From UBA1447 sp964627535 (lineage in GTDB: Bacteria; Bacillota; Clostridia; Oscillospirales; Acutalibacteraceae): a stretch of DNA of 64,000 nt. Shown here piece after piece: positions 7,949-16,478 of the stretch. Each line of letters begins with the position of its first letter. The first letter of the stretch is position 1. The stretch lies in NCBI GenBank assembly GCA_964627535.1, contig CAZVJW010000019.1, positions 1 through 64,000 of the forward strand, written 5' to 3'. The notes under the pieces were generated by a model. That model saw only the letters and a list, made by a program, of their open reading frames with translations, searched no databases and had not been told where the DNA came from. Position numbers and translations under genes: made by a program.

Positions 7949-9553
7949 ATGATTACTGTTATTAATTTAGGCTTAAATTTCGGCGGAACAACTTTGTTTT
8001 CTCATGTCAATCTAAAGTTTTTGCCGGGCAACTGCTATGGAATTATTGGCGCAAACGGTTCAGGAAAATCCACCTTTCTTAAAATATTATCCGGTGAGAT
8101 CGAGTCGTCGTCCGGTGAAATAATTATTCCTGAAAATACCCGTATGTCTGTTTTGAAACAGGATCAATATGCTTATGATGAGTTTAGTGTTATGCATACA
8201 GTAATTATGGGAAACCCCCGTTTATACGATATTATGATTCAAAAGGATGCTTTATACGAGAAGGCAGACTTCAATGACGAAGACGGAATTTTAGCCGTTA
8301 CTCTTGAAGATGAGTTTGCGGAGCTAAACGGATGGGAAGCAGAATCGGAAGCATCAAAAATTTTGAAAGGTCTTGGAATTAAAAATAAATACCACGATAT
8401 GCAAATGAACGAGCTTGACGGAAAACAAAAAGTGAAGGTTTTGCTCGCACAGGCACTGTTTGGTTCGCCGGATGTTATTCTTTTAGATGAGCCTACAAAC
8501 AATCTCGATGTAATTTCAATAGAATGGCTGGAAGATTTCTTGATGGATTTCGCCGGAACAGTCATTGTCGTGTCGCATGACAGGCACTTTTTGAATACTG
8601 TTTGCACATTCATCGTCGATATTGATTATTCAAAAATTCAGCTTTATGTCGGCAATTATGACTTTTGGTATGAATCAAGCCAACTTATTCAAAAAATGAA
8701 GCGTGATCAAAACAAAAAAAGCGAGGACAAAGCAAAAGAGCTTCAAGCCTTCATTGAAAGGTTCTCTGCAAACAAATCAAAAGCCAGGCAGGCAACTTCC
8801 CGCAAAAAGCTGCTTGAAAAACTGCCTCTGGATGAAATGCCCCAATCCTCACGCAGATATCCGTTTATCGGGTTTATGATGGACAGAGAGCCGGGCAAAG
8901 AGATTTTGGCTGTTGAAGGCATCAGCAAAACCATAAACGGCGTTAAGGTTCTGAATGATATTTCGTTTAGGGTCAATAAAAATGATAAGATAGCCTTTAT
9001 CGGTGAAAACGAGACGGCAATTACCACATTGTTCAAGATACTGATGGAAGAAATAAAGCCCGATTCCGGAACTTTCAAGTGGGGCGTCAGTACCACACAA
9101 AGCTATTTCCCGAAAGACAACTCTGCCTTTTTTGACGGCTGTGATGACAGCTTACTTAGATGGATTACACCTTACTCAAGGGAAAACTCGGAGATTTACA
9201 TTCGCGGTTTTTTGGGAAGGATGCTTTTCTCGGGAGATGAAGTGTTAAAACCTGTACGTGTTCTTTCAGGCGGGGAAAGGGTTCGATGCATGTTTTCCCG
9301 CATGATGATGTTTGGCGCGAATGTACTTGTTATCGACCAGCCGACAAATCATTTGGATTTAGAGTCCATTACAGCGGTAAACAACGGTCTTACAGATTTT
9401 AAAGGTGTCGTTCTTTTCTCTTCTCATGACCATCAATTTATTCAAACGGTTGCAACTCGAATAATAGAGATAACTGATGAATCTTTTATTGACAGAATGT
9501 GCAGTTTCGATGATTATATAGAATATAAGAAACTGACTGAAATAAAAGATTAA
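7949..9553 (+). CDS. YbiT-type ABC-F ATPase with degraded second ATP site
   Basis: ABC-F proteins bind the ribosomal E-site and modulate translation; they have no membrane domain. This 534-residue protein has two ATPase domains. The first is intact in Walker A (GANGSGKST) and Walker B (VILLDEPTNNLD) but has LDGKQ instead of LSGGQ. The second keeps LSGGERVRC but has lost key residues. Its Walker A reads GENETAITT (residues 352-360) with Ile at the Lys position, and Walker B reads VIDQPTNHLD with Gln464 in place of the catalytic Glu. The linker (~240-300) is a charged coiled coil. It starts at ATG 7949 behind CGGAGG. Translation factor or low-level antibiotic protection are both possible. Confidence 0.85.
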   Translation: MITVINLGLNFGGTTLFSHVNLKFLPGNCYGIIGANGSGKSTFLKILSGEIESSSGEIIIPENTRMSVLKQDQYAYDEFSVMHTVIMGNPRLYDIMIQKDALYEKADFNDEDGILAVTLEDEFAELNGWEAESEASKILKGLGIKNKYHDMQMNELDGKQKVKVLLAQALFGSPDVILLDEPTNNLDVISIEWLEDFLMDFAGTVIVVSHDRHFLNTVCTFIVDIDYSKIQLYVGNYDFWYESSQLIQKMKRDQNKKSEDKAKELQAFIERFSANKSKARQATSRKKLLEKLPLDEMPQSSRRYPFIGFMMDREPGKEILAVEGISKTINGVKVLNDISFRVNKNDKIAFIGENETAITTLFKILMEEIKPDSGTFKWGVSTTQSYFPKDNSAFFDGCDDSLLRWITPYSRENSEIYIRGFLGRMLFSGDEVLKPVRVLSGGERVRCMFSRMMMFGANVLVIDQPTNHLDLESITAVNNGLTDFKGVVLFSSHDHQFIQTVATRIIEITDESFIDRMCSFDDYIEYKKLTEIKD

Positions 9554-9588
9554 TTCAAATCATCGCTTCACCAACATAACAAAACAGT

Positions 9589-9624
9589 AAGCCCCATTTT
9601 CGCTTTTTAACGAAAATGGGGCTT
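9589..9624 (+). terminator. Hairpin after the YbiT-like gene
   Basis: A perfect 14-bp stem AAGCCCCATTTTCG / CGAAAATGGGGCTT with an 8-base loop, 36 bases after the stop codon. Confidence 0.7.
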
Positions 9625-9625
9625 A

Positions 9626-9781
9626 TACTAAGCACCGATAAAACGCATTGAATCTTTGCGGTCTTTTTCGCGCTGTACTGCGTTGTACTCCTTGCCTTGC
9701 GACAGCAAAGCATCGTCGTCCGCCTTGTGCAGCACAAAAAATCATCGCAAATCTAACAACGCTTTTTATCGCCGATTAGTA
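9626..9781. repeat. Non-coding repeat-like element with imperfect terminal inverted repeats
   Basis: The segment begins TACTAAGCACCGATAAAACGC and ends with the near-complement GCTTTTTATCGCCGATTAGTA, enclosing a GC-rich stretch unlike the surrounding DNA (GCGCTGTACTGC ... GTGCAGCAC can pair). This is the architecture of a small mobile or intergenic repeat. It fills most of the 9554-9924 gap. A 60-residue reverse frame inside it (9555-9737) is not credible as a gene. Confidence 0.55.
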
Positions 9782-9826
9782 TTATTCAATTAATGCAGTT
9801 TATCGGGAGTGAATTAATTCACGATT

Positions 9827-9872
9827 AAAAACCTCTAAAAAACCAAGCAAAAGCTTTGATTCGAGGGGTTTT
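9827..9872 (-). terminator. Terminator of the polyamine operon
   Basis: Read on the minus strand, AAAACCCCTC pairs with GAGGTTTTT across an AT-rich loop that itself contains AAAGCTTTT. It lies about 50 bases after the last stop of the reverse-strand operon. Confidence 0.5.
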
Positions 9873-9924
9873 ATGCGGAATTTTTTATTAGGTTATTATG
9901 AGTAATTAGTATGAAATAAATTTG

Positions 9925-11067
9925 TTACGATAACCGTCCTTTAAAATCCGAATATCCAAACTGCTTGATTATTTTTATTCCGTCTTTTTCATTCAAGGCT
10001 GCGATTGAGGGCAGGTTTATGCCGTTGAAAGTGTTGTTTTTCACCATCGTGTAATGCGCCATATCGCGAAAGACCAACCGATCTCCCTGCTTCAAAGGCT
10101 GGTCAAAGGAATAATCTCCGATAATATCGCCCGCCAGGCATGTCGGGCCGCCAAGCCTGTAAGTATAATTCAACTCATTCGGGCGCTTGGCACCGATAAT
10201 TTCCGGTCTGTAGGGCATTTCAAGCACATCGGGCATATGGCAGGCGGCGGAGGTATCCAAAATCGCAATATCCATGCCGTTGTGCACAACATCAAGCACT
10301 TTCGCAACCAGAAAACCGGTATTCAGCGCTACGGCTTCTCCCGGCTCCAAATAAACCTTAACATTGTATTTTTCCTGAATATACTTGATGCATTGGACCA
10401 GCTTATGTAAATCATAATCCGGCCTGGTGATGTGATGGCCGCCGCCAAAGTTAATCCACTTCATTCTTCCCATATATTGTCCGAAGTTTTTGTCAATCAC
10501 TTCAATGGTTCGTTCCAAAACATCCGAGTTTTGCTCGCACATGGTATGGAAATGAATCCCGTCAATTCCGTCCAAATCCCCGGGTTTAAAGCCGGACAAT
10601 GTGACACCGAGCCTCGAATTTTTAAAGCAAGGGTTGTAAATATCCGTGTTAATCTCCGAATATTCGGGGTTTATCCGTATACCGCACTCAATTGATTTTT
10701 CGCTGTTTTTTACCCGGCCTTTATATTGGTTCCACTGCTCAAAGGAATTGAAAACGATGTGGTCGCAGATTTCACATATCTCATCGAATTCTTCCTCTTT
10801 ATAAGCCGGGGAATAAATATGGACTTCTTTACCCATTTCATCAAAACCGAGTTTTGCTTCAAAAAGAGAACTGGCTGTCGAGCCGCATAAATACTTTCCA
10901 ATTAACGGGTAAAAGTAAAACATCGAGAAACCTTTTTGAGCAAGCAGAATTTTGCATCCTGTCTGTTCCATAACATTTTTCAAGACTTCAAGATTTCTAA
11001 TTATCAGCCGTTCATCCACAATATAGCACGGCGTAGGCAAAGCATTAAAATCGATTTTCATTTCCAT
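9925..11067 (-). CDS. nspC: Carboxy(nor)spermidine decarboxylase
   Basis: This PLP enzyme (alanine-racemase fold III) removes the carboxyl group from carboxyspermidine or carboxynorspermidine. The 380-residue product starts with the family hallmark ALPTPCYIVDERLI and contains ILLAQKGFSMF with the presumed PLP lysine. It then has GIHFHTMCEQ, WINFGGGHHIT and EPGEAVALNTGF, and the C-terminal GPTCLAGD motif. It is the last gene of a six-gene operon, starting 2 bases after the dehydrogenase that makes its substrate. Start ATG 11067 or the ATG two codons inside. Assignment is firm; spermidine is the likelier product because putrescine is made in the same operon. Confidence 0.92.
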   Translation of the reverse strand: MEMKIDFNALPTPCYIVDERLIIRNLEVLKNVMEQTGCKILLAQKGFSMFYFYPLIGKYLCGSTASSLFEAKLGFDEMGKEVHIYSPAYKEEEFDEICEICDHIVFNSFEQWNQYKGRVKNSEKSIECGIRINPEYSEINTDIYNPCFKNSRLGVTLSGFKPGDLDGIDGIHFHTMCEQNSDVLERTIEVIDKNFGQYMGRMKWINFGGGHHITRPDYDLHKLVQCIKYIQEKYNVKVYLEPGEAVALNTGFLVAKVLDVVHNGMDIAILDTSAACHMPDVLEMPYRPEIIGAKRPNELNYTYRLGGPTCLAGDIIGDYSFDQPLKQGDRLVFRDMAHYTMVKNNTFNGINLPSIAALNEKDGIKIIKQFGYSDFKGRLS

Positions 11068-11069
11068 CC

Positions 11070-12269
11070 CTAATCAACAAGCTCCGGGTTGAAGCTTTCC
11101 TGCCATGGCAAGCCGAATTCGTTCAGCGCATTCATAAACGGGTCCGGGTCAAATTCCTCAATGTTGAAAACGCCGGGCTTTTTCCACTTGCCGGTCATCA
11201 CCATCATCGCGCCGATCATGGCGGGCACGCCGGTTGTGTAAGAAATAGCCTGGGAACCAACCTCGGCATAACAAGCTTCGTGGTCGCAGACATTGTAAAC
11301 ATAATAGGTCAGTTCCTTGCCGCCCTTGGTGCCTTGGAAAATGCAGCCGATATTTGTTTTCCCCTTGGTTCTTGGACCTAAAGACGCGGGGTCCGGCAGT
11401 ACGGCCTTCAAAAACTGCAGCGGCACAATTTGTTTGCCTTCAAAATCAATCGGTTCTATGGAAGTCATCCCGACATTTTCAAGCACCCTCAGGTGCGTGA
11501 TATACCGTTCGGAAAATGTCATCCAAAAGCGTATTTTTTTAATCCCTTTTAGGTTCAGTGCCAGGGACTCCATTTCCTCGTGATGGAGCAAATACATATC
11601 TTTATTACCGATTTCCGGGAAGTTGTAGACTCTTTTGATTGAAAGCGGTTCCGTTTCAATAAACCTGCCGTTTTCAAAATAACTGCCGTTCGCGGTTATC
11701 TCGCGGATGTTGATTTCGGGGTTAAAGTTTGTCGCAAAAGGATAGCCGTGATCGCCCGCGTTGGCATCAAGAATATCAAGGGTATGGATTTCATCAAAAT
11801 AGTGCTTTTGCGCATAAGCGGAAAACACACCTGTTACGCCCGGGTCAAATCCGCTGCCGAGCAGCGCTGTTATGCCGGCTTCTTTAAACTTTTCCCTGTA
11901 TGCCCATTGCCACTTATACTCAAACTTTGCGTTGTCAAGCGGTTCGTAGTTCGCGGTATCCACATAATCCACTTTGGTCGCAAGGCATGCGTCCATGATG
12001 GTTAAATCCTGATACGGCAAGGCGACATTAATGACAATGTCCGGTTTAAAAGCTTCAATTAATGAAATTAACTCACCGGTATTGTCGGCATTTACCTGCG
12101 CTGTTGATATAATTGTTTTGCCGTTCTTCAGTTTTTCCTTTAAAGCATCGCACTTTGATAGCGTTCTGCTTGCAATGCAGATCTCCGTGAAAACCTCAGA
12201 ATTTTGGCAGCATTTATGCACAACAACACTTGCGACGCCGCCGGCTCCGATAATTAATGCTTTTCCCAT
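11070..12269 (-). CDS. Carboxy(nor)spermidine dehydrogenase (saccharopine dehydrogenase-like)
   Basis: This enzyme condenses a diamine with L-aspartate semialdehyde using NADPH, giving carboxyspermidine. The 399-residue product has the nucleotide-binding start ALIIGAGGVASVVVHKC, VNVALPYQDLTIMDACL, and the family-specific DTANYEP and LLGSGFDPGVTGVFSAYA. I choose ATG 12269, which has AAAGGAG eight bases upstream, rather than the GTG at 12278 that abuts that site. It lies between speB and nspC. Annotators often call this family saccharopine dehydrogenase or LYS1-like; the neighbours make the polyamine role clear. Confidence 0.9.
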   Translation of the reverse strand: MGKALIIGAGGVASVVVHKCCQNSEVFTEICIASRTLSKCDALKEKLKNGKTIISTAQVNADNTGELISLIEAFKPDIVINVALPYQDLTIMDACLATKVDYVDTANYEPLDNAKFEYKWQWAYREKFKEAGITALLGSGFDPGVTGVFSAYAQKHYFDEIHTLDILDANAGDHGYPFATNFNPEINIREITANGSYFENGRFIETEPLSIKRVYNFPEIGNKDMYLLHHEEMESLALNLKGIKKIRFWMTFSERYITHLRVLENVGMTSIEPIDFEGKQIVPLQFLKAVLPDPASLGPRTKGKTNIGCIFQGTKGGKELTYYVYNVCDHEACYAEVGSQAISYTTGVPAMIGAMMVMTGKWKKPGVFNIEEFDPDPFMNALNEFGLPWQESFNPELVD

Positions 12270-12287
12270 TTCATTCACTCCTTTAAG

Positions 12288-13142
12288 CTATTTGTAAAGC
12301 TGCAATAACAATTCTCTGACTAAGATGCATGCGAGCGCGGTTGAAATTCCGCTCGGGTCATAAACCGGACAAAGCTCATTCATATCCAACCCGACAATGT
12401 TTAGTTTGGCAACCCTATCAATCGCTTCGATAAGTTCATTGTAACTCACTCCGCCCGCTTCGGGCGTACCTGTTCCCGGAAATTCACCGGGATTTAAAAC
12501 ATCCAAATCAATGGTTAAATAGACAGGTTTTTCCGCCAATTTTTCAACAGCGGCATCAAGCGTATCAAAGCCGAATTTGCAGGTTTCGACATGACCGGCA
12601 GCATTATAAAACTCTTCGCGGTCTCCGCTTCTGATGCCGAATTGGAATATTTTATTATCTCCTACAATTTCGAGGCATCTTCGCATAACCGTTGCGTGTG
12701 AAAGCTTCTCGCCCAAGTAATCATTCCGCATATCCATATGCGCGTCAAAATGGATGATATGCAAATCGGGGTATTTTTTTGCTGCTGCTCTAACAGCGCC
12801 GAGAGTTACCAAATGCTCGCCGCCGATCATAAAAGGCGTTTTTCCGTCAGACAGGATTTTTCCGGTGTATTCTTCAATATCGTTCAGCGCGCTTTCCGGC
12901 TTTCCAAAGGCAAGCTCAAGATCGCCGCCGTCAAAAACGCGGATATCATTTAAATCCTTGTCAAGTGCCGGGCTGTAGGTTTCAATGCCGAAACTTTCGT
13001 TTCTGATGGCTGAACTTGCGAACCTTGCACCCGGGCGGTAAGATGCTGTGCCGTCGAACGGCGCGCCGAATATGACGATTTTGCTCTCGTCATATTCCTT
13101 GTCGCAGCCTATAAAAGTATGGATGTTTTTATTCGGCATCAT
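12288..13142 (-). CDS. speB: Agmatinase
   Basis: A ureohydrolase that splits agmatine to putrescine and urea. The 284-residue protein shows the binuclear manganese-site motifs in order: GGEHLVTLG, IHFDAHMDMR, SHATVMRR and LTIDLDVLNPGEFPGTGTPE, followed by GLDMNELCP. The start ATG 13142 has GGAG seven bases upstream and overlaps the end of speE by 14 bases, implying coupled translation. With an arginine decarboxylase two genes upstream, the assignment as agmatinase rather than arginase or formiminoglutamase is well supported. Confidence 0.93.
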   Translation of the reverse strand: MMPNKNIHTFIGCDKEYDESKIVIFGAPFDGTASYRPGARFASSAIRNESFGIETYSPALDKDLNDIRVFDGGDLELAFGKPESALNDIEEYTGKILSDGKTPFMIGGEHLVTLGAVRAAAKKYPDLHIIHFDAHMDMRNDYLGEKLSHATVMRRCLEIVGDNKIFQFGIRSGDREEFYNAAGHVETCKFGFDTLDAAVEKLAEKPVYLTIDLDVLNPGEFPGTGTPEAGGVSYNELIEAIDRVAKLNIVGLDMNELCPVYDPSGISTALACILVRELLLQLYK

Positions 13143-13980
13143 ACAGCAGCTCCTTTACATAAGTCGGAAGAGCAAAAGCTCCCTTGTGCAAATCCGTATT
13201 GTAATACTTTGTTTTTATCCCGAGCGAGATCCACTTTTCCTCGTTCAAATCAGCAACCGGGTCTAAATTTTTCGAGGCAAAGCCGAACAGCCAATGCCCC
13301 GACGGATAGGTCGGAATGTGCGCCTGATATACTCTGCAAACCGGGAACACCGAAAATATTTGTTTGTGCGCTCTTTTCATCGCCTTCGCGTCTTCGGCAT
13401 AATAAGGGCTTTCATGCTGGTTGACAAGGATTCCGTCTTCTTTAAGCGCGTTAAAACAATTTCCGTAAAACTCCCTTGTAAAAAGCCCTTCACCGGGGCC
13501 GAACGGGTCGGTTGAATCGACAATAATGATGTCATACTCATCCTTTTTAGAACGGACAAATTTCAAACCATCCTCAAAATATAAATGAACTCTTTCGTCA
13601 TCAAACTTTGAAGCCGTTTGCGGAAGATGTTCTTTGCATATTTCAACAACCATTTCATCGATTTCAGCCACATCAATCTTTTCGATTGACTTATAACGGC
13701 TAAGTTCACGCACCGTTCCGCCGTCACCCGCGCCGATAACAAGAACCTTTTTTGCATTTGTTTTCACGGCCATCGGCACATGTGTAATCATTTCATGGTA
13801 AATGAACTCGTCTTTTTCGGTCAGCATCAAATAACCGTCGAGGGTCAAAATTCTGCCGAATTCAACCGAAGAGAAAACATCAATTCTTTGAAACTCACTT
13901 TTTACGCTGATAATCTGTTTGTCAACTTTAATTGAAAGCTTAACATTTTTTGTGTGATTTTCCGTGTACCATAATTCCAT
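13129..13980 (-). CDS. speE: Spermidine synthase
   Basis: An aminopropyltransferase: putrescine plus decarboxylated AdoMet gives spermidine. The 283-residue sequence has the N-terminal beta-domain (ELWYTE) and the LTLDGYLMLTEKDEFIYHEM substrate loop. VLVIGAGDGGTVREL is the nucleotide-binding loop, and IIVDSTDPFGPGEGLFTREFY is the catalytic Asp region. Its ATG follows the arginine decarboxylase stop codon directly (TAAATG) and its end overlaps speB. SpeD, the source of decarboxylated AdoMet, opens the operon. Confidence 0.95.
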   Translation of the reverse strand: MELWYTENHTKNVKLSIKVDKQIISVKSEFQRIDVFSSVEFGRILTLDGYLMLTEKDEFIYHEMITHVPMAVKTNAKKVLVIGAGDGGTVRELSRYKSIEKIDVAEIDEMVVEICKEHLPQTASKFDDERVHLYFEDGLKFVRSKKDEYDIIIVDSTDPFGPGEGLFTREFYGNCFNALKEDGILVNQHESPYYAEDAKAMKRAHKQIFSVFPVCRVYQAHIPTYPSGHWLFGFASKNLDPVADLNEEKWISLGIKTKYYNTDLHKGAFALPTYVKELLYDAE

Positions 13981-15513
13981 TTATTCTTCCTCTACCACAT
14001 CAATGTTTTCTAACTTTAAATCCTGCGGTCCGGTTAAAAAGCAGCCTTTTTCTTTAGCATATAAAATGTAATTTAAAATTTCCTCTGTTATCATTTCCCC
14101 CGGCGCCAAAATAGGAATACCGGGCGGATAGCACATGACAAATTCGCCGCTGATTTCACCGCTGCTTTTTTCAACCGGCACTGTTCTTCTATCGCTGTAG
14201 AACGCCTTCTGAGGAGCAAGCGCTACGACGGGGTTGATGTATTCGTGGTCGAACATACCCGCTTTGTCTTTGGAATAAAGCCGTTTTATTTCGGAAAGCG
14301 CCGAAATAAGCCTTTCAATCTCTAAGGCCCTGTCGCCGGCGGATATAATGGCAAGTATGTTGCCGATATCGCCGAACTCAATTTGGATGCCATAGTCATC
14401 TCTCAAAATATCATATACTTCAATGCCCGCAAGCCCGATTTCAATTGTGTTCACGGAAAGTTTGGTCGGGTCAAAGTCAAACACCGTCTTCGAGTCAATC
14501 AGCTCATCCGCAAAGGCATAGTAACTGCCGAGCTTATTGATTTCATCCCTTGCGTAAGAGGCGAATTCAACTGTTTTTCTGAACATTTCCTTGCCGTGCA
14601 AACTCAGGTTTTTCCTCGCAATGTCAAGCGAGGATAACAGCAGGTAAGAACTGCTTGTGGTTTGAGAAAGGTTAATCACCTGCCTGACATAGTTGGCGTT
14701 AACACTCTTCCCGCAGAGCAAAACGGAACTTTGCGTCAGCGAACCGCCTGTTTTGTGCATACTGACGGCAGCCATATCCGCACCGGCTTTCATGGCGGCA
14801 ACAGGCATGTTCTCTCCGAAGTAAAAATGCGTTCCATGCGCCTCATCAGCAAGCACGAGCATATTCCGGCGGTGCGCCAGTGTGACGATTTGCTTTAAGT
14901 CGGAACAAATGCCGTAATAGGTTGGGTTGTTGACAAGAACAGCTTTTGCATCGGGGTTCTCTTCCATGGCTCTTGCCACATCGGCAACCGTCATACCCAA
15001 CGGTATCCCAAGCCTTTTATTAACACCGGGGTTTATATAAACAGGAATAGCCCCGCAAACCACCAAGGCGTTAATCGCGCTCCGGTGAACATTGCGGGGC
15101 ATAATGATTTTTTCTCCGGCTTTGCAGACAGACATAATCATAGCCTGTACAGCCGCGGTTGTTCCGTTTACCATAAAGAACGCTTCGCTCGCGCCAAATG
15201 AATCCGCAGCAAGGCTTTGGGCGTCTTTAATGACAGAAACGGGATGGGACAGATTGTCAAGCGGTTTCATCGAGTTGACATCGGCTTTCAGGCAATTAAG
15301 CCCTAAAAAATCTGTCAGCTCCCGGTTGCCCCGGCCGCCTTTATGCCCGGGGACATCAAAAGGAACAATCCGGTTCAGCCGGTGGTTTTTAAGCGCCTCA
15401 AAAATCGGTGCGTCAGACTGCGAGAGCTCTTTCATACATTCTCCTTCGCAGTCTGACTGCGAAAGTTTTTTCATAGCTTCTCCTTCGCAGTCTGACTGCG
15501 AAAGTTTTTTCAT
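13981..15513 (-). CDS. Arg/Lys/Orn decarboxylase, probably biosynthetic arginine decarboxylase (speA-like)
   Basis: A fold I PLP decarboxylase of the aspartate-aminotransferase-like class (510 residues). Motifs: FDVPGHKGGRG, FMVNGTTAAVQAMI, LVLADEAHGTHFYFG and MAAVSMHKTGGSLTQSS with the PLP lysine (SMHKT). It ends with CYPPGIPILAPGE, typical of the small Bacillus SpeA-like group. With agmatinase downstream, arginine to agmatine is the expected reaction; lysine decarboxylation is the alternative. The N-terminus is odd: residues 1-34 contain three near-identical 13-residue units (MKKLSQSDCEGE-x), each DNA copy carrying its own ribosome site and ATG. The real start may be any of 15513, 15474 or 15435. 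Confidence 0.9.
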   Translation of the reverse strand: MKKLSQSDCEGEAMKKLSQSDCEGECMKELSQSDAPIFEALKNHRLNRIVPFDVPGHKGGRGNRELTDFLGLNCLKADVNSMKPLDNLSHPVSVIKDAQSLAADSFGASEAFFMVNGTTAAVQAMIMSVCKAGEKIIMPRNVHRSAINALVVCGAIPVYINPGVNKRLGIPLGMTVADVARAMEENPDAKAVLVNNPTYYGICSDLKQIVTLAHRRNMLVLADEAHGTHFYFGENMPVAAMKAGADMAAVSMHKTGGSLTQSSVLLCGKSVNANYVRQVINLSQTTSSSYLLLSSLDIARKNLSLHGKEMFRKTVEFASYARDEINKLGSYYAFADELIDSKTVFDFDPTKLSVNTIEIGLAGIEVYDILRDDYGIQIEFGDIGNILAIISAGDRALEIERLISALSEIKRLYSKDKAGMFDHEYINPVVALAPQKAFYSDRRTVPVEKSSGEISGEFVMCYPPGIPILAPGEMITEEILNYILYAKEKGCFLTGPQDLKLENIDVVEEE

Positions 15514-15530
15514 AACTTCTCCTTCGCGGT
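15420..15530 (-). repeat. Tandem 39-bp repeat of ribosome site, start codon and first codons
   Basis: Three in-frame copies (the last diverging) of a 39-base unit, each containing GAAGGAG, a short spacer, ATG and the codons for MKKLSQSDCEGE. Each copy also holds the 19-base odd palindrome TTCGCAGTC-A-GACTGCGAA or part of it. Starts lie at 15513, 15474 and 15435. Confidence 0.85.
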
Positions 15531-16342
15531 CAATAGATGTTCATTCCGCTGAATATCTCAATCATCTCTTTGCGAAGGCTGTTTGTAATCGAAAGCCTTT
15601 GTTTTGGGGGCAGTTCGTAAGCATCCTTGTTGAAAAGATAATTTTGAAGTTCTATTTCTTTGATCATCATTTTCGTGTGGAATATGTTTGACTGGTAAAC
15701 ATTCACATCGATAGCGTCATATTTCGTCAGGGTTTTATCGTCTATATAGTCCTGAATCGAGGTGATATCATGGTCAATATAATACTTTTTCCCTGTTACA
15801 TCTCTTGTGAAGCCGCGCACTCTGTAATCAATGGTGATGATATCCGAATCAAAGCTGTCAATCAGGTAGTCAAGCGCGTTTAACGGAGAAATTTCGCCGC
15901 AGGTCGACACATCAATATCCACCCGGAAGGTCGGAATCGGATTATCCGGATGATACTCCGGAAAGGTGTGCACAGTCACATGGCTCTTATCCAAATGCGC
16001 ATGTACCGTTTCATGCTTTGAGTTTGTAAACGAACCTCTGTTACAGGAATCGTCAACATTTTCCGGCACAAGTGCGCCTTCAGCAATAAGTATATTAACG
16101 GAAGCTCCCTTTGGGTCATAATCCTGCTTGGAAATGTTGAGCACATGCGCGCCGATCATTTCGGTCACATCGCACAGAATTTTTGTCAGTCTTTCGGAAT
16201 TATATTGTTCGTCAATATAATCGATATAATCCTTTTGTTCTCTCTCGCTCTTAGCATAGCAAACATCATAGATATTGAAGCTAAGCGTTTTAGTGAGGTT
16301 GTTAAAGCCATACAATGTCAGCTTTTTCTCCAACCCTAACAT
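15530..16342 (-). CDS. speD: S-adenosylmethionine decarboxylase proenzyme (E. coli-type SpeD)
   Basis: A pyruvoyl enzyme that supplies the aminopropyl donor for spermidine synthase. The 270-residue proenzyme contains the self-cleavage region HAHLDKSHVTVHTFPEYHP, where the Ser after Lys becomes the pyruvoyl group. RVDIDVSTCGEISPLNALDYL follows. Length and motif place it in the longer E. coli-like class rather than the short Bacillus SpeH class. ATG 16342 has AAAGG five bases upstream; a GTG directly before it is a less suitable start. It opens the operon, with the next gene 16 bases downstream. Confidence 0.93.
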   Translation of the reverse strand: MLGLEKKLTLYGFNNLTKTLSFNIYDVCYAKSEREQKDYIDYIDEQYNSERLTKILCDVTEMIGAHVLNISKQDYDPKGASVNILIAEGALVPENVDDSCNRGSFTNSKHETVHAHLDKSHVTVHTFPEYHPDNPIPTFRVDIDVSTCGEISPLNALDYLIDSFDSDIITIDYRVRGFTRDVTGKKYYIDHDITSIQDYIDDKTLTKYDAIDVNVYQSNIFHTKMMIKEIELQNYLFNKDAYELPPKQRLSITNSLRKEMIEIFSGMNIY

Positions 16343-16380
16343 CACAACCTTTCAACTTAATATATTAATGTAACAGCGTA

Positions 16381-16408
16381 TTATTACACTTTTTTCAATG
16401 AAATGCAA
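16381..16408 (-). promoter_or_regulatory. Candidate promoter of the polyamine operon
   Basis: On the minus strand TTGCAT (16403-16408) and TAATAA (16381-16386) are 16 bases apart, about 40 bases before speD. The match is moderate. Confidence 0.35.
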
Positions 16409-16430
16409 TATGTCGCGGAAATTATATTTC

Positions 16431-16456
16431 ACAATCATGTGCTACAATCATGTGCT
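16431..16456. repeat. Perfect 13-bp tandem duplication between divergent promoters
   Basis: ACAATCATGTGCT occurs twice back to back, between the speD promoter and the helicase promoter. It could be a paired regulator site or a chance slippage product. Confidence 0.6.
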
Positions 16457-16478
16457 AATCAAGCGGGGGGGCTTGAAC

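Noticed and set aside
9555..9737. 60-residue reverse-strand frame
   Set aside because: It lies wholly within the hairpin and repeat-like element, has no ribosome site and a Cys/Arg-rich nonsense composition.
13119..13515. Plus-strand frames opposite speE/speB
   Set aside because: Both strands cannot be coding here; the reverse frames have complete enzyme motifs, the forward ones none.
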